This document shows, piece after piece, positions 1 to 8,023 of a stretch of 64,000 nt of DNA (position 1 is the first letter of the stretch; each line of letters opens with the position of its first letter). The position numbers and the translations under genes were made by a program. Source of the stretch: Selenomonadaceae bacterium (lineage in GTDB: Bacteria; Bacillota; Negativicutes; Selenomonadales; Selenomonadaceae); NCBI GenBank assembly GCA_017553205.1, contig JAFZMV010000132.1, positions 1-64,000 of the forward strand, written 5' to 3'. Under the pieces are notes generated by a model that had not been told where the DNA came from, did no database searches, and saw only the letters and a list, made by a program, of their open reading frames with translations.

Positions 1-48
1 GACAATATGTCGACAGTCACGGGTGCTAAAGAAGTACTTTGCAAATAA
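1..48 (+). CDS. tnpB: TnpB (IS605 OrfB) family protein, C-terminal fragment
   Basis: Frame 1 is open from the first base to TAA at 46-48 and encodes the final 15 residues (DNMSTVTGAKEVLCK). The assignment rests on position, because the ORF ends directly upstream of an IS605-type right end. This is where tnpB always lies, with its 3' part overlapping the omega RNA. The fragment is too short to show the RuvC motifs or zinc ribbon, so whether the full protein is intact cannot be judged. TnpB proteins are RNA-guided nucleases that favour retention of the element. Confidence 0.55.
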   Translation, partial: DNMSTVTGAKEVLCK

Positions 49-200
49 GAAGAAAAGTAAGCTGAAGCCGAAAGGCAACAGTGTAGAGGTTGCTTGGCAC
101 AGCCATTAAGAATAAGGACGCACGTCAGCGAATAAGGACTGACCTCTACAGAGTTCAAACTTCTTAAGAATCCCCCGCCTTTAGGCGTGGGGAGTGTCAA
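1..200 (+). mobile_element. Right end of an IS200/IS605-type (tnpB) insertion sequence
   Basis: The window opens inside an insertion element. It holds the last codons of a TnpB-like protein, about 120 nt of structured non-coding sequence and a GC-rich imperfect hairpin (171-193, TCCCCCGCC / GGCGTGGGGA around a TTTA loop). The sequence then ends in TCAA at 197-200. A subterminal hairpin followed by TCAA is the right-end layout described for IS608-like members of this family, which lack inverted terminal repeats. The left end and any tnpA lie outside the window. The element stops only 27 nt before the rplS start codon, so it sits between rplS and whatever normally precedes it (often trmD). The exact boundary is inferred from the family, not from a comparison with an empty site. 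Confidence 0.72.
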
Positions 201-220
201 GAACGTAAAGGAAGGAAAGA
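80..220 (+). ncRNA. Candidate omega RNA (reRNA) of the IS605-type element with guide running into the rplS leader
   Basis: Between the tnpB stop and the element end the DNA can fold. GTAGAGGT at 83-90 pairs with ACCTCTAC at 142-149. Inside that stem GTCAG (123-127) pairs with CTGAC (138-142), and the right-end hairpin (171-193) follows. Two copies of AATAAGGAC (111 and 131) flank the inner stem. In characterised TnpB systems the guide is the roughly 16-20 nt directly after the right end. Here that would be 201-220, which contains the purine-rich ribosome-binding site of rplS. The RNA is inferred from structure and position only; no promoter was identified. Confidence 0.45.
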
Positions 221-227
221 AAATTTT

Positions 228-578
228 ATGAACATTATCGAAATTCTTGAGAAAGAACAGCTCAGAAAAGACATTCCCGAATTTGCTCCCGGCGATACCG
301 TCAAAGTCCACGCAAAAATTGTTGAAGGTACTCGCGAACGTATTCAGGTTTTTGAAGGCGTTGTCATCGCAAGACAGGGCAGTGGAGTCCGTGAAATGTT
401 CACAGTCCGCCGCATTTCTTACGGTGTTGGTGTTGAAAGAATGTTTCCGGTTCATTCTCCCCGCGTAGACAAAATTGAAGTTGTTCGTCGCGGTAAAGTC
501 CGCCGTGCAAAACTTTATTACCTCCGTAAACTCACAGGTAAAGCCGCACGTATCAAGGAGAAAAAAGAAACAAAATAA
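228..578 (+). CDS. rplS: 50S ribosomal protein L19 (bL19)
   Basis: The protein has 116 residues, the normal length for bL19, which sits at the 30S-50S interface. The N-terminus ([17 protein letters not shown]), the central [14 protein letters not shown] segment and the basic C-terminal [12 protein letters not shown] stretch are typical of the family. The ATG is preceded by a purine-rich GGAAGGAAAGA site. In most bacteria rplS ends an rpsP-rimM-trmD-rplS operon. Here the upstream neighbour is an IS605-type right end 27 nt away, so transcription must come through the element or start within it. A bidirectional terminator follows. Confidence 0.97.
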   Translation: MNIIEILEKEQLRKDIPEFAPGDTVKVHAKIVEGTRERIQVFEGVVIARQGSGVREMFTVRRISYGVGVERMFPVHSPRVDKIEVVRRGKVRRAKLYYLRKLTGKAARIKEKKETK

Positions 579-600
579 TTTTCTAAGTTCGTACAAAATA

Positions 601-641
601 AAAAACGGGCAGGGATTAAAAATTTCCTTGTCCGTTTTTTT
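601..641. terminator. Bidirectional rho-independent terminator
   Basis: An imperfect stem (ACGGGCAGGGA at 605-615 with TCCTTGTCCGT at 625-635, using G-U pairs) is followed by a T-run on the plus strand. On the minus strand it is followed by the complement of an A-run. It separates rplS from the convergent gene ending at 653. Confidence 0.85.
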
Positions 642-652
642 ATTGCGAAAAT

Positions 653-970
653 TTAATAATGCGGGTGAAGTTTCACATACTCAACAGGTCTGCTCCAGTC
701 TACATGAACTCCGGTAGCCTCCCAAAGTCTTGTTAAAACAATTTTCAAACTTTCCGCGTCAGCCTTCGGATCAATAATTTCTTCGGTGAAATCAAGAAGA
801 GTTTCATGAGGGACGGCAATTTTATGAGGAGTCGATAAAAATTCTTCCGTTTTTTTCTTTCCCTCTTCGTCGCCCAGAACAACATTTATTTTTTTTGCGG
901 TTTCGTCGTATTCAACATAACCGAGATTATCTTTGTAACTTATCGCCGTGCTGAAATTTTCTTTCAACAT
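653..970 (-). CDS. Conserved-looking hypothetical protein, 105 aa
   Basis: This is a 105-residue, acidic, probably cytosolic protein with no membrane segment. It starts MLKENFSTAISYKDNLG and ends in an aromatic/histidine tail (VEYVKLHPHY). The sequence looks coding: balanced amino acids, a regular E/K/D pattern and an AAGGAGTG ribosome-binding site before ATG. I do not recognise a family. It is the last gene of the minus-strand run that begins with ecfT and is 69 nt downstream of the next unknown gene. A shared bidirectional terminator lies just past its stop codon. Confidence 0.7.
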   Translation of the reverse strand: MLKENFSTAISYKDNLGYVEYDETAKKINVVLGDEEGKKKTEEFLSTPHKIAVPHETLLDFTEEIIDPKADAESLKIVLTRLWEATGVHVDWSRPVEYVKLHPHY

Positions 971-1039
971 TCCGCACTCCTTTCCATGCTCATGAAAAAT
1001 TCTGTCAAATATTCGGCGGTATGTTCGGTAAATCCTTTT

Positions 1040-2134
1040 TTAGTCTAAAAGTTTCGTGCCGCGTTCGTCCAAAAAGTTTTTTAATTCTCTGATGTGTGCA
1101 TCAATTTCCGCCGTAAATAATCTTCTAACCGACTTGCTTAAAAAATTTTCGTAAACAGACAAAAAAGCCTTGTCCACTCCTCCGAATCTTCCGCCCTGCC
1201 GAATCAATGCCCGATAAATATGTGCGGAATAATTTTCGTCACGATTTAACAGCGACTGAAAATTTCTTGGAGTCTGCATGACTTCTTCAAATTTTTTTCG
1301 GAGTTTTTCCTCAAGTTTATTTTCTTCCGTCGAAACATTCCAAATCATCGCGGCAAGGGAATTTTTTTGAAAAATTGTTTGGCGGTAAAGTGCAAACAAA
1401 TTTTTTATTCCGCTGTTTTTGCCGACGAAAAAAACTTTTTCCGCCGCGTTTTTGTAGCTGATCCAAATATGATTCTGTCCTTTGACCGAATCGAAGGAAA
1501 CAATTTTATTTTCAGCAGTTTCACTCAAACAGCCGTTTTCTTTCTGTTCGGAAATAAAATTATCGTAATCTTGCAAAATGTTGTCAGCACGACTGCAAAT
1601 TCCCTGAAGTTCTCGACGAATTGACGTTATAATATCTGCCGCCAAAGGTTTATGCCAGTGCAAAATTTTTAAAATATCCGAATCATCTCGGAAAATCATT
1701 ATATCACGATTTTTTCTGAGAAAAATTTTTTTCATTGCGTCGATACCGACGGGAGAATCTTCGTCTTCGTCCACAACGTCCATCATCACAAACAAAACCG
1801 CAGGATCATCACTTCCGCCGATAAAGAGTTTTATAAAATTTTCCGTTGACTCCTTGCCGAAAGGATACATTTCAAACACCGCACAGTTATCAAAATGATT
1901 TTCTGCAATTCTCATGTCGTCGGAATAACTCGGCAAAAAAATTTCAGTTGCGGGCGGAACAAAATAACTTGAGATAATCAAATTATTTTCGTCCATAGTT
2001 TCCTGTGCAAAAATTTTTTCTCCGCGTATAATCGTCAAAGATTTTTCGTCAGTAATTTCTTCAAGCGGAATCTGCAAAAGTTTACTCGCAAAAATTTTTC
2101 TGGAGTCGTCGCCCAAAAATATCCATTTTGCCAA
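1040..2134 (-). CDS. Hypothetical protein, 364 aa, TTG start
   Basis: I do not recognise this protein. The ORF is open to 2230. The best start is the TTG at 2134, because a GAGGAG ribosome-binding site (2142-2147) lies 7 nt upstream and the protein then begins (M)AKWIFLGDDSRK. It is Phe/Lys/Asp-rich and soluble, without signal peptide or membrane segments. It has a charged central stretch (about residues 130-180) and a C-terminal half predicted mainly helical. It follows radA by 79 nt on the same strand, so the two are probably co-transcribed. That does not define a job. Confidence 0.65.
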   Translation of the reverse strand: MAKWIFLGDDSRKIFASKLLQIPLEEITDEKSLTIIRGEKIFAQETMDENNLIISSYFVPPATEIFLPSYSDDMRIAENHFDNCAVFEMYPFGKESTENFIKLFIGGSDDPAVLFVMMDVVDEDEDSPVGIDAMKKIFLRKNRDIMIFRDDSDILKILHWHKPLAADIITSIRRELQGICSRADNILQDYDNFISEQKENGCLSETAENKIVSFDSVKGQNHIWISYKNAAEKVFFVGKNSGIKNLFALYRQTIFQKNSLAAMIWNVSTEENKLEEKLRKKFEEVMQTPRNFQSLLNRDENYSAHIYRALIRQGGRFGGVDKAFLSVYENFLSKSVRRLFTAEIDAHIRELKNFLDERGTKLLD

Positions 2135-2213
2135 AAAAATTCTCCTCACAAAATAAAATCTGGTTGATTTTACCACAGACTGCAGACAAAAAAAACTAAA
2201 CTTTTTCAGCAAA

Positions 2214-3602
2214 TTACACAGGTGTTTCACGCGGCATAGAAAATTTCAGAGCGTCGCGTAAACTCTCAACAGGTATTAAATTTATTTTCGTCGAGCTCGC
2301 AATTTTTGAAACTTCGACGAAATTTTTTTTCGGCAAAATTATATTTTTAAAACCCATTCTGACAACTTCATCAATTCTTTGACGGGCTTTACTGACTGCA
2401 CGAATTTCTCCGCTTAATCCAACTTCGCCGAACATTGCACACTGTGCCAAAAGTTTTCTGTTGGCAAAACTTGATGCTAAAGAAACTGCAATCGGTAAAT
2501 CTGCCGCAGGTTCATCAATTTTTATTCCGCCCGCAGTTTTTACATAAACATCACACGAGCCGATACTCAAATGAAGTCTTTTTTCCAAAACCGCTAACAA
2601 AAGTTGAATCCTTTTTACGTCAACTGAATCCGAAGTTCTTCTAGGCGGCATAAAAGGAGTAGGAGCAACCAACGCTTGAATTTCTACCAAAAGCGGACGA
2701 GTTCCCTCGACTGTCGGAATAATTACACTTCCAATTTCTTCAGCTTTATCAGGCAAAAATAATTTTGATGCGTCGGGAACGTCAACAAGTCCGCTGTCCC
2801 TCATTTCAAAAAGTCCAATTTCTGAAGTTGCTCCGAAACGATTTTTTATTGCCCGCAAAACTCTAAAATCTGCCGTGCGTTCTCCCTCAAAAAATAAAAC
2901 CGTATCAACAATATGTTCCAAAACTCTAGGTCCTGCCAAATTTCCGTCCTTCGTAACGTGACCGATAACAAAAGTTGTAACGCCATGACTTTTTGCGAAA
3001 CGCATTAAACCCGCCGAACATTCGCGAACTTGTGAAACAGAACCCGGGGCAGATTCAATATCAGATTTATAAATTGTTTGAATAGAATCAACTATTAGAA
3101 GTTCAGGCTCAAGATTTTCAGCGTGATGAATAATTCTTTCAAGATTATTTTCCGCACAAATAAAAAGTTCGTCGGCAAGTGCGTTTAATCTTTCGGCACG
3201 CATACGAATTTGTCTGGAACTTTCTTCGCCAGTCACATATAAAACTTTTTTTCCGTTTCTTGCAACGTAAGCACAAAAAGCCAAAGTTAAACTTGACTTT
3301 CCAACGCCGGGATCTCCAGCAATTAAAATTATTGAACCCGGAATAAGTCCGCCGCCCAAAACTCTGTCCAATTCTCCCGAACCTGTTGCAAATCTCGGCA
3401 GTTCAGTTAAATCAACTTCGGCAATTCTTTTTGGACTTTCAAAAGCTGTAGTTAAAGCATGAGCGTGCGAAGTATTTTTTATTTCTTCTTCAACTTCTTC
3501 AACAATCGTGTTCCAATTTCCGCATGAAGGACATCTGCCCAATTTTTTGAAAACTTCTGCCCCGCACTCCTGACAAACAAATTTAATTTTTTTCTTAGCC
3601 AT
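2214..3602 (-). CDS. radA: DNA repair protein RadA
   Basis: The protein has 462 residues, the usual RadA length. An N-terminal four-cysteine zinc finger (CQEC...CPSC, residues 10-27) is followed by a RecA-like ATPase with Walker A GDPGVGKSS (about 95). The RadA-specific KNRFG motif lies near residue 250, and a Lon-protease-like C-terminal domain carries the GGIKIDEPAADLPIA stretch. RadA is a hexameric helicase that extends D-loops during homologous recombination. The ATG has a GAGGAG site. It is 10 nt downstream of folK-folA on the same strand and is probably part of that transcript. Confidence 0.97.
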   Translation of the reverse strand: MAKKKIKFVCQECGAEVFKKLGRCPSCGNWNTIVEEVEEEIKNTSHAHALTTAFESPKRIAEVDLTELPRFATGSGELDRVLGGGLIPGSIILIAGDPGVGKSSLTLAFCAYVARNGKKVLYVTGEESSRQIRMRAERLNALADELFICAENNLERIIHHAENLEPELLIVDSIQTIYKSDIESAPGSVSQVRECSAGLMRFAKSHGVTTFVIGHVTKDGNLAGPRVLEHIVDTVLFFEGERTADFRVLRAIKNRFGATSEIGLFEMRDSGLVDVPDASKLFLPDKAEEIGSVIIPTVEGTRPLLVEIQALVAPTPFMPPRRTSDSVDVKRIQLLLAVLEKRLHLSIGSCDVYVKTAGGIKIDEPAADLPIAVSLASSFANRKLLAQCAMFGEVGLSGEIRAVSKARQRIDEVVRMGFKNIILPKKNFVEVSKIASSTKINLIPVESLRDALKFSMPRETPV

Positions 3603-3612
3603 AAAATTCTCC

Positions 3613-4533
3613 TCAATCTCTCAAATAATTTCTTATTTCAAAGCCGTCAAATTTTTTTGTATCTTTTAAAATAAATTCTTCGTCAATTTTCGGAAAAAAA
3701 ACATCAGAAATTTTTTCTTCGTCAACCACAGTCAAAAAAATTTCTTCGGCATATGGAAGAAGTTCAGAAAAAATTTTTTCTCCTCCGATAACAAAATTTT
3801 TTTCGTCCGCTCTTAAAATTTCAAAAAGTTTTTCCACGCTCTCGACAACTTCCGCACCTTCAACATTTTTTAGAGTTCGACTTAAAATAATATTTCTTCG
3901 TGAATCCAAAATTTTTTTATCGGGAAAAGTCTGCAAAGTTTTTCTGCCGTAAATAATTGTATGATTCAAAGTCAACTCACGAAAATTTTTCATGTCGGCG
4001 GGAATTTTAAACAGCAAATTATTTTTGTAACCGAGTCCGAAATTTTTATCGACGCAGGCAACAAATTTTATTTTGAAATCTTTCGGACTGCCTAAAATTT
4101 TTTCAACTCTGTCGCCGTTCAAATTAAATTTCAATGCAGGAAAAATTTCAGAAAGCGGAATCAAAAAAAAATCCCGCTCGAATAAAAATTTGTGCGGAAT
4201 TGTCAGTCGTTCAGAATTTATTTGAAAACCTTCTGCAAAAATTATGTCAATGTCAATCGTTCTTGCTCCCCATTTTTCTTTTCGCACTCGTCCGAGTTCA
4301 AGTTCAATTTTTTGCAGTTCGTCAAGAAGTTTCAACGGCTCCAAGTCTGTGGAAATTTTTACCGCCGCATTTATAAAGTCGGGCTGATTTTCCAACCCCC
4401 ATGCCGCAGTTTCATAGAACGAAGAAATTTTTAAAAGTTTAACGCCGAAAATTTTTTTAATTTCTTCTGTTGCGGAAATAATATTTTTTTCACGTTCGCC
4501 CAAATTTCCGCCGAGTCCCAAATAATAAATCAT
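3613..4533 (-). CDS. folK-folA: Fused folate enzyme: HPPK (FolK) - dihydrofolate reductase (FolA)
   Basis: This single 306-residue ORF joins two folate enzymes. Residues 1 to about 150 are 6-hydroxymethyl-7,8-dihydropterin pyrophosphokinase, with the LGLGGNLGER start and the WGARTIDIDIIF metal-binding motif. Residues about 154-306 are dihydrofolate reductase. This half shows FVACVDKNFGLG, the IPADMKNFRE helix with the catalytic acid, GRKTLQTFP, and VIGGEKIFSELLP for NADPH binding. No stop or frameshift lies between them. The usual Pro-Trp before the substrate loop is Leu-Phe here. It overlaps folB by 4 nt (ATGA), implying coupled translation. folP and folE are absent from the cluster. Confidence 0.92.
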   Translation of the reverse strand: MIYYLGLGGNLGEREKNIISATEEIKKIFGVKLLKISSFYETAAWGLENQPDFINAAVKISTDLEPLKLLDELQKIELELGRVRKEKWGARTIDIDIIFAEGFQINSERLTIPHKFLFERDFFLIPLSEIFPALKFNLNGDRVEKILGSPKDFKIKFVACVDKNFGLGYKNNLLFKIPADMKNFRELTLNHTIIYGRKTLQTFPDKKILDSRRNIILSRTLKNVEGAEVVESVEKLFEILRADEKNFVIGGEKIFSELLPYAEEIFLTVVDEEKISDVFFPKIDEEFILKDTKKFDGFEIRNYLRD

Positions 4534-4895
4534 TTTCTTTCGCGGAAAATTTCAACCGCAACATCATCATATTTTATCGGCAAATTTGCAAAAGGTTTAT
4601 GCAAAGTGACTTTGAGTGAAGAAATTTTTTCGTAATCCGTCAAAATTTTTTCGGCAATTTCTTCGGCGACTGTTTCAATAAGTTTACGAGATTTTCCCGC
4701 GACAATTTTTTCAACGTCGAACAAAATTTTTGAATAGTCAACAGTGTCAGAAAGTTCGTCAGTTTTTCCCGACTTCGACAAACTCAAAAACATTTCCAAA
4801 TCAACTTTGATAATTTGCCCGCGTGTTTGTTCTTCTTCCGTGCAGCCGTGATGACCATAAATTTCAATACCCGTTAAAATAATTTTATCTGTCAT
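4530..4895 (-). CDS. folB: Dihydroneopterin aldolase
   Basis: FolB converts 7,8-dihydroneopterin to 6-hydroxymethyl-dihydropterin and glycolaldehyde. That product is the substrate of the FolK half encoded immediately downstream. The 121-residue protein has the family features: ILTGIEIYGHHGCTEEE near the N-terminus, VDYSKI, the LIETVAEEIAEKIL helix and VTLHKPFANLPIKYDDVAVEI at the C-terminus. The ATG is preceded by TGGAGG. The gene starts 4 nt after xth ends and overlaps folK-folA by 4 nt, so xth, folB, folK-folA and radA form a tight run. Confidence 0.95.
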   Translation of the reverse strand: MTDKIILTGIEIYGHHGCTEEEQTRGQIIKVDLEMFLSLSKSGKTDELSDTVDYSKILFDVEKIVAGKSRKLIETVAEEIAEKILTDYEKISSLKVTLHKPFANLPIKYDDVAVEIFRERK

Positions 4896-4898
4896 TTT

Positions 4899-5654
4899 TT
4901 AAACCTCCATTGTTAAAGTTACAGGACAGTGATCGCTTCCAAAAATTTCGCTCTCGATAGTTACGGCAGAAATTTTATCTGCAATTCTGTTTGAAACTAA
5001 AAAATAATCTATACGCCAGCCCGAGTTATTTGCTCGTGCTTTTCCCAAATAAGACCACCAAGTATAAGCAAATTTTTCTTCAGGATACAAATATCGGAAA
5101 GTATCAGTAAATCCCGCGTTTAAAAGTTCGTCAAATTTTCCGCGTTCTTCGTCAGTGAATCCTGCGTTGTGATGATTCGACGAAGGATTTTTTAAATCAA
5201 TTTCTTTGTGAGCAACATTTAAATCTCCGCAGACTATTACAGGTTTTCTCAAATCAAGTTTTTGAAGATATTCTCGAAAATCATCTTCCCAAGTCATTCG
5301 ATAATCCAGCCGCTCTAAATCTCTTCTGGAATTTGGAGTATAAACATTTACAAAATAAAAATCCGTAAATCCCAAAGTTATTACGCGTCCTTCATGGTCA
5401 TGCTCGTCAATTCCGATTCCGTACGAAAAAGCACGCGGCTGAATTTTTGAAAAAATTGCCGTGCCGGAGTAACCTTTTTTTTCTGCACTGTTCCAATATT
5501 GCGAACAATTTTCTAAATCAATAATCGCCTGCCCTTCCTGCATTTTTGTTTCCTGTATTGCAAAAATATCTGCGTCAATTTTTTTGTAACTTTCCATAAA
5601 ATTTTTTTTCAAACATGCTCTAAGTCCGTTGACATTCCAACTTGCAAATTTCAT
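4899..5654 (-). CDS. xth: Exodeoxyribonuclease III (AP endonuclease)
   Basis: This 251-residue member of the EEP nuclease fold starts at the conserved MKFASWNVNGLRA. The metal-binding QETK, the GDLNVAH segment, RIDYFLVS and the terminal GSDHCPV catalytic motif are all present in order. It cleaves DNA at abasic sites in base-excision repair. It follows ecfT by 20 nt and runs into folB, which appears to be an operon of convenience rather than a pathway link. ATG with a TTGAGG site. Confidence 0.96.
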   Translation of the reverse strand: MKFASWNVNGLRACLKKNFMESYKKIDADIFAIQETKMQEGQAIIDLENCSQYWNSAEKKGYSGTAIFSKIQPRAFSYGIGIDEHDHEGRVITLGFTDFYFVNVYTPNSRRDLERLDYRMTWEDDFREYLQKLDLRKPVIVCGDLNVAHKEIDLKNPSSNHHNAGFTDEERGKFDELLNAGFTDTFRYLYPEEKFAYTWWSYLGKARANNSGWRIDYFLVSNRIADKISAVTIESEIFGSDHCPVTLTMEV

Positions 5655-5674
5655 TTTTTAAACCTCAAATCATT

Positions 5675-6475
5675 TTAAAAATAAAAACTTAAAATTTCTG
5701 TCACAATGCAAATTAAAATTATTGTCGCAAATGCAAAAAAATCTTTCCGCATGAATTTTAAAATTTTCATGTTTGTTCGTCCTTCTCCGCCTCGATAACA
5801 TCTCGCCTCCATTGCCATTGCCAAATCGTCCGCACGTCTGAAACTTGATAAAAATAACGGAACTAAAATCGGCACAAACATTTTTAAACGTCGAAAAATA
5901 TTTTCAGATTCAAAATCTACTCCGCGTGATTTTTGTGCTTTAATTATTTTGTCGGTTTCTTCAATTAATGTCGGAATAAATCTCAAAGCGATTGTCATCA
6001 TCATCGCAAGTTCATGAGCAGGCACTCCGAATTTTGAAAGCGGCGACAAAATTTTTTCCATTGCGTCGGTAAGTTGTACGGGCGAAGTTGTAAAAGTTAA
6101 AAGACTTGAAAAAATTATTAAAAGTATCAGTCGAAAACTTATCAGCACTCCGAATTTTATTCCCTCGTCCGTTATGTTGAAAATAAAAAATTTCGCGATT
6201 GATTCTCCTTCGTGACTGACTAAATGTATCGCGAATGTAAATAAAATTATCCAGCTTAACGGCTTAAGGGATTTTAAAACGGTTACAGGCGGAACTTTTG
6301 ACAAAAAAATCAAAAACATTGTTACCGCCGTCAAAAATGTATAAGCAACTACGCCGTCCGCAATAAAAATCAAAATCATCAGCACCAAAAGCAAAATTAT
6401 TTTTGTTCGCGGGTCAAGTCTGTGTAAAATCGAATCTCCCGGAAAAAATTGTCCGAGCATTATATCCTGCAACAT
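5675..6475 (-). CDS. ecfT: Energy-coupling factor transporter transmembrane protein EcfT
   Basis: The 266-residue polytopic membrane protein has several hydrophobic helices in the first 150 residues and two arginine coupling motifs (QKSRGVDF about residue 180, and MEARCYRG about 225). These bind the two EcfA ATPases. It is the scaffold subunit of ECF vitamin or metal importers and works with exchangeable S components. The ecfA genes, usually directly upstream, would lie on the plus-coordinate side of 6475 but are not there. The ATPases must be encoded elsewhere. First gene of the minus run that ends at 653. Confidence 0.93.
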   Translation of the reverse strand: MLQDIMLGQFFPGDSILHRLDPRTKIILLLVLMILIFIADGVVAYTFLTAVTMFLIFLSKVPPVTVLKSLKPLSWIILFTFAIHLVSHEGESIAKFFIFNITDEGIKFGVLISFRLILLIIFSSLLTFTTSPVQLTDAMEKILSPLSKFGVPAHELAMMMTIALRFIPTLIEETDKIIKAQKSRGVDFESENIFRRLKMFVPILVPLFLSSFRRADDLAMAMEARCYRGGEGRTNMKILKFMRKDFFAFATIILICIVTEILSFYF

Positions 6476-6515
6476 TCAAAAAAACTATCTCCTGAAAATC
6501 TAAAATTTCAAAAAC

Positions 6516-6544
6516 ATTATAGCATAGAAACTTAGTAGTTTGAA
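6516..6544 (-). promoter_or_regulatory. Probable sigma-A promoter for ecfT
   Basis: On the minus strand TTCAAA (6539-6544) and TATAAT (6516-6521) are 17 nt apart, about 40 nt upstream of the ecfT ATG. The -10 box is perfect and the -35 is 4 of 6. Confidence 0.5.
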
Positions 6545-6921
6545 GATTTTTATTATAGCGATTTTCATAAATATTACGCCGACGATTAAAATTCCTAAAA
6601 TCCTTGAAAAATTTTTGCAGATATAAAGAGCGAATATAAACTCACGAAAAAAAATTTAGGATTTATTGTCGCCGGAGTAATAAAAACACAAAAAATGATA
6701 TTAATTCGACGAATAAAGATACAAAAATCAAGCGACAAAGCAAGCTTCGATAAAGGACAAATTTTTTTGGAGAAACAAATTTGAAATTTTTTCAGGATTA
6801 ATGACAACATTGTTCATAAAGTCAGTCACTGGCGTTTCATAAAAATTTTGGATAAAATGTTAAATACCGCAAAAAAAGAATGAGTGAATAAAAATACAAG
6901 AATATAAGCCGTAATTTTTCC
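6545..6921. other. AT-rich interval without a supported gene
   Basis: This is the only stretch over 300 bases between divergent genes (ecfT and dhaK). Minus-strand ORFs of 71-78 codons exist but lack ribosome-binding sites, are low-complexity (Phe/Ile/Lys) and run into the dhaK start. I see no RNA-gene fold or repeat family in it. Confidence 0.5.
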
Positions 6922-6950
6922 TTGATTTAAATAAAGTGGTACTTTATAAT
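6922..6950 (+). promoter_or_regulatory. Sigma-A promoter for dhaK
   Basis: TTGATT (6922-6927) and TATAAT (6945-6950) are separated by exactly 17 nt, giving a short leader of about 20 nt before the dhaK ATG at 6977. Confidence 0.8.
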
Positions 6951-6976
6951 AACGAAAAAATTTTATGAGGCTGGTC

Positions 6977-7960
6977 ATGAAAAAAGTTATAAATAACGTC
7001 AGCGATATAGAAAAAGAACTTCTTGAAGGTCTGGCGACGGCGTGTCCAAAAATTGTTCGCAAACTCAGAGATCAAAATATAATTGTTCGTGCAATATTGA
7101 ATCCAAATAAAGTTGCAATAGTTTCGGGAGGCGGTTCCGGTCATGAACCTGCTCATGCGGGTTATGTCGGTTACGGCATGCTTGATTGTGCTGTTTCGGG
7201 AAGTATTTTTACAAGCCCGCCTGTGAGTTTGGTTTTTAAAGCGATCTGTGAAGTTGCGAATGAAAAAGGCGTTCTCTGTATCGTGAAAAATTATACCGGC
7301 GATATTATGAGTTTCGATTTGGCAATTGACATGGCAAGGAGCAAGGGAATAAAAGTTGACAGAGTTATTGTTGACGATGATATTGCGGTTACTGACAATT
7401 TAGTCGGTCGTCGCGGAGTTGCAGGAACTATTCTTGTTCATAAAATTGCGGGAGCGGCGGCAGAAGCAGGACTGGATTTAGAAACTATCAAGGAAATTGC
7501 ACAACGAACAATAAATAATGTTCGGACAATCGGAGTTGCTTTGAAACTCTGCACAGTTCCTGCAGTCGGAAAGCCCGGTTTTGATGTTCCTGATACTGAA
7601 ATGGAATTTGGAATCGGTATTCATGGAGAGCCCGGTATTCGTCAAGAACAAATTACAAGTGCGGACGGAATCGCAAGAAAAATGCTTGATAAACTTCTTT
7701 CACATATTTATTTTGCAGGAAATGAAGTTGTAGTTTTGATAAACGGAATGGGTGCAACTCCAATGATGGAACTTTTAATTGTCAGCCGATTTGTCAACGC
7801 ATATCTTTATAGAAATGCCGTAAAAATTCATGATACTCTTGTCGGAAATTACATGACCAGTATAGACATGGCAGGTTTTTCGATAAGTCTTTTGAAACTT
7901 GATGATAATCTTCGTGCATTTTATGATGCGTCGGCAATAACTTTTGCATTAAAAAAATAA
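6977..7960 (+). CDS. dhaK: Dihydroxyacetone kinase, DhaK subunit
   Basis: DhaK binds dihydroxyacetone covalently through a histidine and hands it to the DhaL partner for phosphorylation. Family features are the MKKVINNVSD start, GGGSGHEPAHAGYVG (about residue 50) and the GIGIHGEPGIRQE stretch, which holds the substrate-binding histidine. The ORF is open from an ATG at 6965. I use the ATG at 6977 (327 aa), because GAGG at 6967-6970 is 6 nt upstream and the family starts there. Unusually, dhaL is not adjacent; a dhaL gene lies at 54730. The phosphoryl donor subunit DhaM is not in the window. Confidence 0.94.
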   Translation: MKKVINNVSDIEKELLEGLATACPKIVRKLRDQNIIVRAILNPNKVAIVSGGGSGHEPAHAGYVGYGMLDCAVSGSIFTSPPVSLVFKAICEVANEKGVLCIVKNYTGDIMSFDLAIDMARSKGIKVDRVIVDDDIAVTDNLVGRRGVAGTILVHKIAGAAAEAGLDLETIKEIAQRTINNVRTIGVALKLCTVPAVGKPGFDVPDTEMEFGIGIHGEPGIRQEQITSADGIARKMLDKLLSHIYFAGNEVVVLINGMGATPMMELLIVSRFVNAYLYRNAVKIHDTLVGNYMTSIDMAGFSISLLKLDDNLRAFYDASAITFALKK

Positions 7961-7973
7961 ATCTAATATAATG

Positions 7974-8001
7974 CAGACGCGGAAAATTATCCGCGTCTTT
8001 T
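7974..8001 (+). terminator. Hairpin with T-tract between dhaK and argD
   Basis: A perfect 7-bp stem (GACGCGG at 7976-7982 with CCGCGTC at 7991-7997) is followed by TTTTA. It ends only about 20 nt before the argD start codon, leaving no room for a separate promoter after it. It may be a leaky terminator or part of an attenuating leader. Confidence 0.75.
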
Positions 8002-8023
8002 AAATTTTAAGAGGTGATTTTTT

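Noticed and set aside
2223-2238. parS-like sequence TGTTTCACGCGGCATA
   Set aside because: One half-site is perfect, but the other matches only partly (12 of 16 in all). It lies within the last codons of radA, 14 kb from parAB; one such hit is expected by chance.
6595-7156. Minus-strand ORFs of 70-78 codons upstream of and into dhaK
   Set aside because: They lack ribosome-binding sites, have low-complexity composition, and overlap the dhaK promoter and start.
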